A stretch of 64,000 nt of DNA. Origin: Pseudomonadota bacterium (GTDB lineage: Bacteria; Pseudomonadota; Gammaproteobacteria; Steroidobacterales; Woeseiaceae). The position numbers and the translations under genes were made by a program. The stretch spans positions 1 to 64,000 of the forward strand of contig JACZWL010000006.1 of assembly GCA_022572185.1 (NCBI GenBank), read 5' to 3'. The first letter of the stretch is position 1. Each line of letters begins with the position of its first letter. This document shows positions 1-9,079 of the stretch, piece after piece. Below the pieces are notes generated by a model. That model was not told the DNA's origin. It did not search any database and saw nothing but the letters and a program-made list of their open reading frames with translations.

Positions 1-1175
1 TGGTTGAGATGCAGCAGCCCGTCGTCTTTCATGTGTCCAATGATTGGTTCGATGGCATTGCGTCGTTTCAGCTCGCGCCGGATGCTGCCAGTTACACCGC
101 GCTTCTGTCTTGCTTTGAATACTTCAACATCAGTTACGTCGTGACCGCGATAACCGAGATCGACATAACATCGCTCGGGACGTTGTCCCGTCAATCGCTC
201 TACCTGCTCCAATGCGGTAGAGAGTGTGTGACCATCGTAGGGATTGCCTGGCAGTGATTGTGCCCCCACCACCAGGTTGGATCGATTGGTGGTGGCAATA
301 CTGACTTTGACACCAAACTCGTAGCGCTTGTGTGCTTTGCCTTTGGCAATGCACTCAACCTCCGGTGCGTGCAGCGCGTAGAGTTTCTTTTTGTCGTGAC
401 GAAGCTGGTCGAGTAAGCGTTTTGTCAATGCCATCGGCTCGGCAAAGGCTGCTTGTACCGACTCGGGTTGCTCGGCAAGCCTGCGGCCAATGTCCCGATA
501 CACCCGCCCCAGCACGGTTTTGAGCTTGGATGTGGTGCGCCGCTGGCGGCGTAGCTGTCTCGCATGGCCGTAACGGTTGTTCTTAAACAGCAGCCGTGGA
601 CCCACTCGTACATAGCTCTGGCGCAGTGGCATATCGTGCGCTTTCGCCAACCGCACCAGGCGTTGCCGGGCACGGTTGTAAAGCCTGGAGTCAGTCGGAA
701 ACGCGATCGCTTTTTCCTGTACCGTGGTGTCCACCGTGATGCGTTTCAAATCACGTGCTTTCACCGCCTTCGATTCAATCGCCGCATCAATCGTTGCACT
801 CAGTAACAACTCCACGCCCGTCTCGCCCAAACGTTGCCGCCAACGCGTCAATGAACTCGGGTTCAGCGGCAGTTCGTGTTGAAAATAGGTCTCGCCGCAA
901 AAGTATTGCCAGTACGGGTTCTCCGCCCAGCGTCTCACCACCTGTTCGTCGGACAAGCCATAGGTGTGTTTTAAATAGTGCAGGCCTGCAATTAATCGCG
1001 TCGCGATCGCTGGCCGGCCGACCTCGCAAAAGAAGTCTCCCCACTGCGCATCAAAGTGTTCCCAATCGATCAGCTTGCTGAGTTTCACCAACTCGTGGCG
1101 CGTATCAATGAGGTTTTCCAGGCGGTGGCGAAACAGATCGTCGGTGGATAAATCTGGGCGTGTCTGAGGCTTCAT
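1..1175 (-). CDS. IS5-type DDE transposase, 3' end beyond the window
   Basis: The reading frame opens at the ATG at 1175 (start MKPQTRPDLSTDD) and stays open to the window edge, giving 391 codons with no stop, so the C-terminus is missing. The N-terminal third has the helical DNA-binding region typical of IS5-family transposases (HFDAQWG, LIAGLHYLKH, WRQRLGE). Candidate DDE acidic residues lie in ITVDTTVQEKAI, in YVDLGYRGHD and in the RRELKRRNAIEPIIGHMK stretch, the last being the usual IS5 C-terminal Glu region. It would catalyse cut-and-paste movement of its own element. No frameshift is seen in the visible part. Family assignment rests on motif recognition only; the subgroup is not determined. 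Confidence 0.85.
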   Translation of the reverse strand, partial: MKPQTRPDLSTDDLFRHRLENLIDTRHELVKLSKLIDWEHFDAQWGDFFCEVGRPAIATRLIAGLHYLKHTYGLSDEQVVRRWAENPYWQYFCGETYFQHELPLNPSSLTRWRQRLGETGVELLLSATIDAAIESKAVKARDLKRITVDTTVQEKAIAFPTDSRLYNRARQRLVRLAKAHDMPLRQSYVRVGPRLLFKNNRYGHARQLRRQRRTTSKLKTVLGRVYRDIGRRLAEQPESVQAAFAEPMALTKRLLDQLRHDKKKLYALHAPEVECIAKGKAHKRYEFGVKVSIATTNRSNLVVGAQSLPGNPYDGHTLSTALEQVERLTGQRPERCYVDLGYRGHDVTDVEVFKARQKRGVTGSIRRELKRRNAIEPIIGHMKDDGLLHLN

Positions 1176-1295
1176 TTTGTCATCCGAAATTGCCAGCTTC
1201 GGATCAGTATTTTACCATTCTCTGGCAAATTCTTCTCAACAAAACGCCCCTTTTCTTAAATACTTTCAGGTGCTTATGACTTCTTCAGGGCCGAC
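1..1295 (-). mobile_element. IS5-type insertion sequence, one end inside the window
   Basis: The transposase reads leftwards out of the window, so the element's transposase-start end should lie between 1176 and the 3' end of the DUF2955 gene at 1372. A plausible terminus is the stretch around 1276-1295 (GACTTCTTCAGGGCCGA), followed directly by CTAA, a sequence IS5-group elements often duplicate on insertion. This boundary is a guess, because the opposite inverted repeat is outside the window and cannot be compared. Confidence 0.45.
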
Positions 1296-1371
1296 TAATT
1301 ACAGAGAACGAAAAGGGGTCGGAGAAGGACTCTTGTCATATTGGTCGTTTGAAATATCGCGAGTATGCGCT

Positions 1372-2475
1372 TTAGCTTTCGCGCGACGGCTTTCGCCGCC
1401 ATAGCGTGTCGAACACGAACACCGCACCGGTGCCGTAGATCGTTGCCCAGATGAACATCTGCAAGCGCGACCAGAATGCGGCATCGGCGCTTGCACCAGT
1501 CTGGCCATCCAGTACTGCGGGGGCGAGGACCACGATCATCGTCAGGTAAGCATATGACCATGTAGCGCCCGCCGGGTGCATGCCGGCACCGGCGAATATT
1601 CTCGGGCCCATGATCAGCCCGCCCAGCCCGATCAGAAGTACATATATAAGGAGTGAGGGCCAGATGCTCAAGACCTGCCAGCCCACGATCGCGCCAATAC
1701 CGCCAATGACTGTGGATAAGAGCAAAGACTTCCCCGCCTGGCGTGACTGGTCGACGCCGGCCTGCTGCCCCATCGAGGCAACCTTGATCATGAACGCAGC
1801 GTAGCTTGCACTCGCGCTGGACAACAGGAACCACAGGATCACGGGCATTACGATGACCATCGAACGCCAGGCGCTCCGGCGTGCAACGGTGAGGTCCGGC
1901 TTCTGTGCTTGCGGTTTGGCACTCGGCGCCTGCACAGATTCTGCGCGTGCCATCGAATCCGGAAGAATGGCGTGCGCCACCCATACAAACAGCACGCCGA
2001 AGACAGCTCCGGTACTCAGACCACCCGACAGTGCCAGCACGGCATCTGTCGACACGGTGCCGACTGAGGTCACGAGCGCCAGTCCGACCGTCGCGAATGC
2101 GCCGACCACCGGTGAACCGCCTCGGGCCGTGTAATAAAAGCTGTGATAGAGGGCAAGCCCCAGCAGGAGGATGCCCACCATTCTCTGATTCAGCATGAAC
2201 GGCAGGAATATCAGCCCCGCATAAATCGCAATGACGAATACGAGTACGAATTTGATGCCAGCACTTAGCCTGAGTGCCGGCAAAGGCAGCGACAGGATAA
2301 ACATCGTAAGCACTGGCGCAACAAATGACATCGGCCAGTTGACGATCTGCGAGAACAGCATCGACAGGGCAGTGCCCAGCGCCATGCGCAGGATGCGCAC
2401 GCTGGCGATACTCATGCGCCTTGCGTCAGCAGACTCAGCGCTATCGATTACTGAGGTCCTGGAATCAGAAAGCAT
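1372..2475 (-). CDS. DUF2955 multi-spanning inner membrane protein of an efflux operon
   Basis: A 367-residue very hydrophobic protein with roughly nine to ten membrane segments, beginning about residue 28 (LRMALGTALSMLFSQ) and ending near residue 355. The layout of two hydrophobic halves around a polar linker (residues ~180-205) fits the DUF2955/FUSC-like family related to aromatic acid exporters. It is the last gene of a minus-strand operon after NodT-type outer membrane factor and HlyD adaptor genes; its ATG lies 11 bp inside the end of the HlyD gene, indicating coupling. The set suggests a tripartite pump in which this protein is the inner membrane component. Substrate is unknown. The C-terminus is complete and lies close to the IS end. 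Confidence 0.75.
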   Translation of the reverse strand: MLSDSRTSVIDSAESADARRMSIASVRILRMALGTALSMLFSQIVNWPMSFVAPVLTMFILSLPLPALRLSAGIKFVLVFVIAIYAGLIFLPFMLNQRMVGILLLGLALYHSFYYTARGGSPVVGAFATVGLALVTSVGTVSTDAVLALSGGLSTGAVFGVLFVWVAHAILPDSMARAESVQAPSAKPQAQKPDLTVARRSAWRSMVIVMPVILWFLLSSASASYAAFMIKVASMGQQAGVDQSRQAGKSLLLSTVIGGIGAIVGWQVLSIWPSLLIYVLLIGLGGLIMGPRIFAGAGMHPAGATWSYAYLTMIVVLAPAVLDGQTGASADAAFWSRLQMFIWATIYGTGAVFVFDTLWRRKPSRES

Positions 2476-3607
2476 AAGTCAGAAGACTGGCGACTCTGAT
2501 ATATATTTTGCCGACGAAGTTGAAGAGCCAGTTCTCGCCCGTGTAGACGATGACCGAGGCCTGAGATCCAACGCGGATACCGAGTCTCTTGGACCCCTCT
2601 CCCAGTTGAAATTCAACCTGGACCGGGAAGCGCTGCGCATCACGTAGCCATTGACGGTCATTCTCGATGGTCGGCAGCTTGCCCAATGGCGCGGAACTGA
2701 CGGCGACACCAAATCCCGTGCTGCGGACGCGGCCGGAAATGACTCTGCCGGGCAGGGAGTCGAAGACGATCTCGACACGATCGCCAGAATCTATGTGGCC
2801 GAGATTATTCTCCGTAAAGTCCGCTTGTACCCAGATGTTGTGGATGGCGATGAACGTCATTAATGGCGTGCCGGCCGCGGCAAAATTACCTCTGTCCACG
2901 CGTACATCCGTTAACAGGCCATCGTCGGGCGCCCGCACCGTCGTTCTGCTCAGGTCGAGTTCTGCCTGGCCCAGCGCCGCCTGCGCCTGCAATATGCGGG
3001 AGTTTTTCTCGCCGGCCTCGCCGAGATCCTGAATGGCCTTTTCGAGATTGGCCTGCGACGCAATCAATCGCGATTGAGCGACGATCAGAGCTGACACGGC
3101 CTGCTCAACCCGTCGATCCGAGATGGCACCGGGATCTTCCTCTTTGATGCGCCGCAGGCGAACTGCATCCTGTTCTGAACGAACCATGCTCGCCCTGGAC
3201 GCGTCCACCGAGGCACGTGCTGCGTCAACATTTGCCGTCGATACACCGGTGGCCTGCCTTGCTGTCTGAAGGTTCGCCTGTGCCGTATCGACCGCCAACT
3301 CATATTGATCCCGGTCTATTTGAAGAAGCTCCTGGTCGGCAGAAACATATTCGTTGTTCGTGACCGCAACATCCGTAACGATGCCCGAGACCTGGGCTGC
3401 GATCGGCACAACGAGTGCATGCACACGTGCCTGGTTCGTATACGGCGTGACCCTGTCCGATCTCAGGTACCAGAACATCAGCACAACGCACGCGCCAAGA
3501 ACGATCAGCGTCCATTTGCGCACGGGATCCATCGGCGCTTTGGCCGGTGTGTCTTGCGCATCTTCTTCTGCAGTCCCGACGTCGTCGTCGTTGTTTTCGT
3601 CCGTCAT
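2465..3607 (-). CDS. HlyD-family periplasmic adaptor (membrane fusion protein)
   Basis: 380 residues from the ATG at 3607, which overlaps the TGA of the upstream outer membrane factor gene as ATGA; a longer frame to 3655 is less likely. A polar, acidic N-terminus (DENNDDD) precedes one membrane anchor (about residues 30-48, WTLIVLGACVVLMFWYL). The barrel-sandwich half motif follows (VSGIVTDVAVTNNEYVSADQELLQID), then a long alpha-helical hairpin (~90-205) and the second half (RTTVRAPDDGLLTDVRVDRGNF). It would link the DUF2955 inner membrane protein to the NodT-type channel. The N-terminal anchor and overall size fit the EmrA/AaeA-like branch. Confidence 0.9.
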   Translation of the reverse strand: MTDENNDDDVGTAEEDAQDTPAKAPMDPVRKWTLIVLGACVVLMFWYLRSDRVTPYTNQARVHALVVPIAAQVSGIVTDVAVTNNEYVSADQELLQIDRDQYELAVDTAQANLQTARQATGVSTANVDAARASVDASRASMVRSEQDAVRLRRIKEEDPGAISDRRVEQAVSALIVAQSRLIASQANLEKAIQDLGEAGEKNSRILQAQAALGQAELDLSRTTVRAPDDGLLTDVRVDRGNFAAAGTPLMTFIAIHNIWVQADFTENNLGHIDSGDRVEIVFDSLPGRVISGRVRSTGFGVAVSSAPLGKLPTIENDRQWLRDAQRFPVQVEFQLGEGSKRLGIRVGSQASVIVYTGENWLFNFVGKIYIRVASLLTYAF

Positions 3608-5166
3608 TGTTGCTCGCTTATGTTGCTGCGACCGGCATCCAGAAGATCGCCCCAATTTGTCCTTTCTTCCATCTCCAGTCGCGTTGCCTCGTCGACAAAT
3701 CCGTCACCAGCAGTTTGCCAACCGCCACCAAGTGCTTTGTAGACGGAAATGAGGCTGCGGATCGCAAATCCCTTGTTCGACACGTATCGCTGTTGTTGCC
3801 CAAAAAGCGCTTGCTGTGCGTCCAGCACTCGCTGATAGTCGGCAAATCCTTCCTGGTAACGGATCATGGAAAGTTCGGTGGAGCGTCTGGCTGACTGCAC
3901 CGTTTTAGTCAGTATGGCGTCCTGCTGTTGGCTGCCGACAAATGCGACCATGGCATCTTCGACTTCGCGCGCTGCCTGAATGACCGATTCCCGGTATTGC
4001 ACCAATGCCTGTTGCAAGCGCGCATCCTGCACCCGAACATTGTTCTTGATGCGACCGTAGTTCAGGAATGGCCAGACGAACGACGGCCCAACGGCGTAAG
4101 TCACACTCTCGGAGCGAAACAGCTCACCGATGCCGCTTTCCATCGTGCGCGTCGTATCTGTATTGCCCGCGGCTGCAAGGCCCAGCGAGCCGCTGATGCT
4201 GAAACTCGGATACAGGCCGGCTTTGGCGACGCCGACCTGTGCATTCTGCGCCATAGCCTGCAATTCCGCCCTTCTTACATCGGGCCGCTGTCGCAACATG
4301 TCCGCAGGAACGCCGACCATGATCTGCTCGGGTACCTCAGGTATTCGTCCCTCTCCCCCGAGGGCCTGTGACAGGTCAGCCGGCGGCAGCCCGAGCAGGG
4401 TGGCCAGCGCGTGATGGGACTGCCGCAGAGTTATTTCGAATCCCGGTATCGTAGCCCGCGTACTCAGCAACAGGGTCTGTGCCTGCTGGACATCGAGCTC
4501 ATTGCTGGCACCATACCTGTAGAGCACTTCCACGATTTCGTAGCTGCGCTCCTGCAGCGCCAGGTTCTCCCGGGCGATACGTAACTGCTCCTCAGTCGAG
4601 CGGATTACCACAGAGATAACTGCTGTCTGCGCAGTCAGCAGTACCAGCGCATCATCGTAACTGGCGATCGAGGCAAGCAGGTTTGCATCGGCCGATTCGA
4701 TACCGCGGCGGAATCGGCCCCAGAAGTCGATTTCCCACGAGGCGCTGACACCCAGGTTGTACTGCGTGTAACTGAGATCGGCACCACCGGCGGTGTTTGC
4801 ATTGCTTTCGCTGAGCCTCAGAGCCATCGCATCGCCGGCCACGATCTGCGCCTGCGGATAACGGTTGCCGAGCGCCACACCAAGGGCCGCGCGGGCTTCG
4901 AGCACCCTCAGTCCGGCTATGCGGATGTTGTTGTTGTTTTGCCGGGCGGCGGCGACCAGTTGATCAAGCACCGGGTCGTTCAGTACTCCCCACCATTCGA
5001 CCGAGTCCTGGGGCGCAAACAGAAATTCCTCCCGCGCGTACCCGGACCATTGTTCGTTCGCCTCGGACTCCGGCCGCAGGAAATCGGGCCCCACCGGTGC
5101 ACAGGCCGACACAAGGCCGGTCACCAGGATCAGGCTGGCCCGGCGAATGTCCTGGTAAATACTCAT
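3604..5166 (-). CDS. NodT/OprM-type outer membrane efflux lipoprotein
   Basis: 520 residues with a lipoprotein signal peptide; the lipobox LVSAC places the acylated Cys near residue 22. Two tandem outer membrane efflux repeats follow, including ALGVALGNRYPQ and the second-half counterpart QVGVAKAGLYPSFS, as in TolC-like trimeric channels. Length is typical for the RND-type NodT subgroup (450-520). The start lies 11 bp after the stop of the AI-2E permease gene and the stop overlaps the HlyD start, so the genes are cotranscribed. It forms the outer membrane exit duct of the predicted pump. No RND pump gene is present here. Confidence 0.9.
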   Translation of the reverse strand: MSIYQDIRRASLILVTGLVSACAPVGPDFLRPESEANEQWSGYAREEFLFAPQDSVEWWGVLNDPVLDQLVAAARQNNNNIRIAGLRVLEARAALGVALGNRYPQAQIVAGDAMALRLSESNANTAGGADLSYTQYNLGVSASWEIDFWGRFRRGIESADANLLASIASYDDALVLLTAQTAVISVVIRSTEEQLRIARENLALQERSYEIVEVLYRYGASNELDVQQAQTLLLSTRATIPGFEITLRQSHHALATLLGLPPADLSQALGGEGRIPEVPEQIMVGVPADMLRQRPDVRRAELQAMAQNAQVGVAKAGLYPSFSISGSLGLAAAGNTDTTRTMESGIGELFRSESVTYAVGPSFVWPFLNYGRIKNNVRVQDARLQQALVQYRESVIQAAREVEDAMVAFVGSQQQDAILTKTVQSARRSTELSMIRYQEGFADYQRVLDAQQALFGQQQRYVSNKGFAIRSLISVYKALGGGWQTAGDGFVDEATRLEMEERTNWGDLLDAGRSNISEQQ

Positions 5167-5177
5167 TTGCCAATCGA

Positions 5178-6290
5178 TCAGCCAGCCTCAGCCTCTTCGG
5201 CGGGCTGGCGCGGATTATTCAATTCGTCGGTCTCCATCCAGGCCACCAGGATCTCGTATCCGAGCGCCAACACAATCGCACCGATGAAAAGACCAACTAT
5301 CCCGGCCAGAATCATGCCGCCGATGGCGCCGAGCAGAATCACGAGCATGGGAGTCTCCATACCGCGTCCCAGGAACAGGGGTTTCAGGAATGAATCACTG
5401 ACGCTGACAAAGAGTGCGTAGACCGCGAATATCGTTGCCGGCACCGGATCCGCTGTTGAGAATACCCAGACCGCGATCGGCCCCAGAATGATAATCGGCG
5501 GCAATTGCATGATCGCCAGCATCAGCACGGCGAAAGTCCATATGCCCGCCGCCGGGATGTGCATGACTACCAGTCCAACCGCGGACAGCAACGCCTGAAT
5601 AATCGCGACGCCCAGAACTCCCTTGGCAACACTGCGAATGGTCTCGACGGCGAGATCGGTCAATACCTTGCCGCGCTCTCCAGCAAGACTCGAGGCAAAC
5701 GTTCGGCTCATCTTGTAGCCGCCTTCCGCACCAACCAGAAAAACGCCGGCGATGATGATTGATAAGACGAATTGAAGAATGCCGATCGCCATCGACCCGG
5801 CGAATCTGAGTACGTGGCCACCCAGCGACCTGAGTTGGTCCTCGAACTTGTTGAGCGTGCCCTCCAGATTGGCCGCTGCGCCGTTCCAGATCTCGTAGAC
5901 TTTCTCGCCAATCAACGGCCACTCTGCCACCGATGAATCCGGCGGTGATATCGACACGCTGCCTTCATCCAGGGCGGCACCAACAGTTTTCAGGGCCGCA
6001 ACCGAAGAGTCCGTGAGCGTGTATACGGGCACGAGTAGTATCATGAGCCCGAGAAACACGAAAATTGTAGCGGAGAGTTTTTCGCGCCCTCCAAGGGAGC
6101 CGGCCAGTTTGACGTGTACGGGATAAAGCGCGACGGCGATGATCATCCCCCATACGACGATCGACAGGAACGGCGCGACTATTCGGAAGCAAAAGACCAC
6201 CAGCAGCGCAACAGCCGCGATCTGGATAAATGAAGCCATCGCATTCTTCTGAAAATTGCGATCGGCAGCGGCAGTGTCTGAAATATTCAT
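5178..6290 (-). CDS. AI-2E/PerM-family membrane permease
   Basis: The ATG at 6290 is chosen because GGGG lies just upstream (GTGGGGATCAAAATG); an in-frame GTG at 6302 would add four residues. The 370-residue protein has two N-terminal hairpins (FIQIAAVALLVVF, PFLSIVVWGMII), a polar region of amphipathic helices (~residues 85-155), then a cluster of membrane segments ending in a Gly-rich helical pair (LGAIGGMILAGIVGLFIGAIVLALGYE). This is the AI-2E/PerM family plan. Family members export or exchange small molecules or ions; substrate here is unknown. It is the first gene of the efflux operon reading to 1372. The C-terminus is acidic (EEAEAG). Confidence 0.85.
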   Translation of the reverse strand: MNISDTAAADRNFQKNAMASFIQIAAVALLVVFCFRIVAPFLSIVVWGMIIAVALYPVHVKLAGSLGGREKLSATIFVFLGLMILLVPVYTLTDSSVAALKTVGAALDEGSVSISPPDSSVAEWPLIGEKVYEIWNGAAANLEGTLNKFEDQLRSLGGHVLRFAGSMAIGILQFVLSIIIAGVFLVGAEGGYKMSRTFASSLAGERGKVLTDLAVETIRSVAKGVLGVAIIQALLSAVGLVVMHIPAAGIWTFAVLMLAIMQLPPIIILGPIAVWVFSTADPVPATIFAVYALFVSVSDSFLKPLFLGRGMETPMLVILLGAIGGMILAGIVGLFIGAIVLALGYEILVAWMETDELNNPRQPAEEAEAG

Positions 6291-6302
6291 TTTGATCCCC
6301 AC

Positions 6303-6587
6303 TACTTGTCATTATTTTGCAGCGGCCCGCCTTTAGTCGGCGAATCGATGTTTCTGCATTGTTGTGCTTTAACGGGACGGCAACCGTTCTTTATTCTCTT
6401 TATAGCTGTGCCGTACGCGTAGCTTAGCCATTTCCCCGAAAATTAACCACCAAGCTCGGGAGCGGTGGGGAATTTCGGTCGTATTTTGGATACTGAATGT
6501 CCTCAGGCTGGCTCATTTGCAGTGACTCGGATATTGTTCGAGCGCACGTGAAGCACTTGCCTACCGGGAATCAGGTCTTAACCGCAA
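6303..6587. other. Intergenic region between divergent efflux operon and outer membrane protein gene
   Basis: 285 bp holding the promoters for the leftward permease operon and the rightward MipA-fusion gene. It includes a short inverted repeat around ACGG-GACGGC-AACCGT (6372-6391). No convincing paired -35/-10 boxes, RNA gene or ORF was identified. Confidence 0.4.
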
Positions 6588-8135
6588 ATGTTACGTCACA
6601 TCTCGCTTTGTGTACTGCTGGGGACTCTGTCCTTTGGTGAAGGCGCCTTCGCCGGTAGCCTCCTGGACTTTATCCGTAACTACGACCTGAATGACTATGC
6701 GCTTGGCCTATCGGTATCCGGGAGCCGGAGCCCGTATGTCGGTGGAGAAACCTCCTCCATCGCCTACCCCTTTCTGACCAGTTTTCATGACTCCGCTTTT
6801 ACGGACGACTGGCTGCTGCTTCGGGAGGGCGACCTTGGTGTTCGCTGGGTTAGCGAGGGTGGCTGGGAATTGGGGGTGGTGGGACGCATTCAGACATTGG
6901 GAACGGGAACGAGCGACGTACCCGAACTCGAAGCGCTGGACGACCGAAAGTGGACGCTCGAGCTTGCGCCAATCATCGGCTGGCGAGGCTGGCCGGTTCA
7001 CATCAACTTCAAGACTTACACCGAGATCCTGGATCGCCACGACGGCTTAGTCAGTCAGCTTGCTTTTTCTCTGCCGCGGCAACGGGGCCGCAGCTTTATT
7101 GTGCCCAGTGTGGAATTGATCCACCGAAGTAGTGATTACACAAACTACTACTTCGGTGTCTCCCCAGCAGAGGCAAGTCCAACGCGACCAGCATACGTTG
7201 CGGGGAGCTCTTTAAGCACGGCTCTGAAAGTACGTTGGGGATTCCCACTGACGGAAAACTGGCTATTGTCGGGGAGTCTCGGCATTGAATATCTGGATTC
7301 CGAAATATCCAACAGCCCGATTGTCGACAAGGACAAGATTTGGTCGGCAAGATTGAGCATAGCCTACAACTCGGATATTTTTATGCCCAGGGAATCCGAG
7401 CGTCGCGGCAGGCGACAACCCCGGGCCGAGGTCAGGGTGGCGGCATTCAATGATTCAATAAGTACGAAAATCGTCCATGACTCGAGCGCAGGAATCCCCG
7501 GTTCGGAAATCAATCTCGAAGATATGCTGGGTCTTCCTGACGAGAAGACGATCATGCAATTCGACGCAATATATCGATTCAGCGACTTCCACAGGATTGA
7601 ACTTGGCTACTTCGATGTGGCCCGCAGCGGTATTGCGACCTTGCAGGACGCGTTCACCTTCGGCGATGAAACTTTCGTTGCGGGCACAACGGTCAACAGC
7701 AGTACCGAGACGAAGATCCTGCGGCTGGCATACGCGTTTTCGTTGATCAATGATCCTCAGAAGGAACTCGGCTTCATGGCCGGCCTGCACTACTCAACGC
7801 TTACGACAGATATTTTTGCGCCGGCGACCGGGCAGCGCGAGGGAACGGATGTCGACGTGATATTGCCTGTAATCGGCGCTCATGGGTCCATCGCGATAGG
7901 CAGGGAGGCATCGTTGGGGTTACGCTTGCAGCTGTTTCGCATGGACTTCGATCGTTACAAAGGAGTGCTTACCTACATTACGCTCGACCTGCAAAGGCGT
8001 TTCGGCGACAACTTCAGCGTAGGCCTGGCATACAACTATTACGGGATGAACCTGGACTCCAGGGACGATTCCTTCACGGGCGCAATAGAGGTACGCCACC
8101 ATGGACCGGCGCTGTTCGTGAGTGCGGGATTCTAG
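6588..8135 (+). CDS. MipA/OmpV-type outer membrane protein with a second beta-barrel domain
   Basis: 515 residues with a Sec signal peptide (cleavage near GAFA|GSLLD, residue ~22). Residues ~35-265 match the MipA/OmpV plan (alternating aromatic strands, DWLLLREGDLGVRW, WELGVVGRIQTLG, YSSDYTNYYFGVS-like segment, ending IWSARLSIAYNSD). A second segment from ~270 to 515 starts RAEVRVAAFNDSIST and is another outer membrane barrel: INLEDMLGLPDEKT, the strand pairs RIELGYFDVARSG and ELGFMAGLHYSTL, and a terminal Phe (VSAGF). MipA proteins are normally about 250 residues, so this is roughly double length. It is monocistronic. Function is unknown; surface scaffold or small-solute porin roles are guesses. 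Confidence 0.7.
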   Translation: MLRHISLCVLLGTLSFGEGAFAGSLLDFIRNYDLNDYALGLSVSGSRSPYVGGETSSIAYPFLTSFHDSAFTDDWLLLREGDLGVRWVSEGGWELGVVGRIQTLGTGTSDVPELEALDDRKWTLELAPIIGWRGWPVHINFKTYTEILDRHDGLVSQLAFSLPRQRGRSFIVPSVELIHRSSDYTNYYFGVSPAEASPTRPAYVAGSSLSTALKVRWGFPLTENWLLSGSLGIEYLDSEISNSPIVDKDKIWSARLSIAYNSDIFMPRESERRGRRQPRAEVRVAAFNDSISTKIVHDSSAGIPGSEINLEDMLGLPDEKTIMQFDAIYRFSDFHRIELGYFDVARSGIATLQDAFTFGDETFVAGTTVNSSTETKILRLAYAFSLINDPQKELGFMAGLHYSTLTTDIFAPATGQREGTDVDVILPVIGAHGSIAIGREASLGLRLQLFRMDFDRYKGVLTYITLDLQRRFGDNFSVGLAYNYYGMNLDSRDDSFTGAIEVRHHGPALFVSAGF

Positions 8136-8242
8136 TCCGGATCAAATAATCTTTGCGAAACGCCGAGCGTGGATTGGAGCAACGACATTCAAGGCACATC
8201 AATTTTTTCCCCGCACATCGCGAAAATTTCTATATAAAGCAA

Positions 8243-8848
8243 TTAATTGGCGTTGCGTATGGACTCAATGAAGCGCTCAAACGCTGCATTAAATTCCGCT
8301 TCGAATTCCGGCGTAAGCGCGCCACAACCACCCGGGACATTGCGCATATAAAGAATCTTGCCCTCGCCGGTGCCATCGTCGGACGTTACGAAGAGTTGCA
8401 CGACCTTCACGGCCGGCACGATCTGGACCATCTGGAGCTCGATAAACTCGAACAGGGGATCATCGTCCGCATCGAGTTCTTGCTGGCTGATATCGATACA
8501 GCCCGTGCGAGCCCGGAATTCCTCGCCTGCCATTTCGTAAACGGGCAGAGTCTTGTTAGTCAGCGTGCCCTTAGCCGCGTTGGTTGTCTCAACTTGAACC
8601 ATGACAAACTGATCGTCAGCAAAATATCCGGCTTTGGATACTTTCAGGTCCTCGGCCAGGAAACTCGGCGTTGAATGTTCCGGACCGCCGATTCTGGCGC
8701 CTTCAGGCTTCGGTATGATTGCGTTAAACGGGCCGGAAAGAACCATGTTTTCTTGGGCGTCAAATTCAATGTACGCGTGGCCTGCGAATGCCGCAGACGC
8801 GATGCAACAGATCAGGGCGGCTGCGGCCGTCATTGTCATTACTTTCAC
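8243..8848 (-). CDS. Exported protein of unknown function, 201 residues
   Basis: The GTG at 8848 is preferred because GGGAGA lies nine bases upstream; the frame is open to 8878. A Sec signal peptide of about 22 residues (AAAALICCIASAAFA|GHAY) is followed by a soluble acidic domain with two Cys residues (TGCIDIS and GGCGALT) that could form one disulfide. No family was recognised. Features are an N-terminal strand set (YIEFDAQENMVLSGPFN), a central VQVETTNAAKG region and a C-terminal helix rich in Phe and Glu (EAEFNAAFERFIESI). It is convergent with the MipA-fusion gene and alone in its transcription unit, so the context gives no functional clue. Confidence 0.65.
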   Translation of the reverse strand: MKVMTMTAAAALICCIASAAFAGHAYIEFDAQENMVLSGPFNAIIPKPEGARIGGPEHSTPSFLAEDLKVSKAGYFADDQFVMVQVETTNAAKGTLTNKTLPVYEMAGEEFRARTGCIDISQQELDADDDPLFEFIELQMVQIVPAVKVVQLFVTSDDGTGEGKILYMRNVPGGCGALTPEFEAEFNAAFERFIESIRNAN

Positions 8849-9079
8849 GATTGTCGCTCTCCCGGTAAGATAACCCAAGTCTGGCGGGATTCCGTCGCAC
8901 GATCAAGTCAGGGAAGCAAATAAATCCCGACGACGACGTCCCTCCTACAAAAAGGGTGATCGATCGTCACGCGTGGGTTTTCTTCTTCGGCGTCGGCACC
9001 AGATTGACGCGGCCGCGGTTGGGCATAGGTTTTGGCCTTGCTTCGCTCAGCATCAACCCACGTCGCGTCCGAAGGAGTA

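Noticed and set aside
8879-9079. Possible RNA gene in the gap between the exported protein and porin-like genes
   Set aside because: No cloverleaf, no terminator and no promoter; nothing can be supported.
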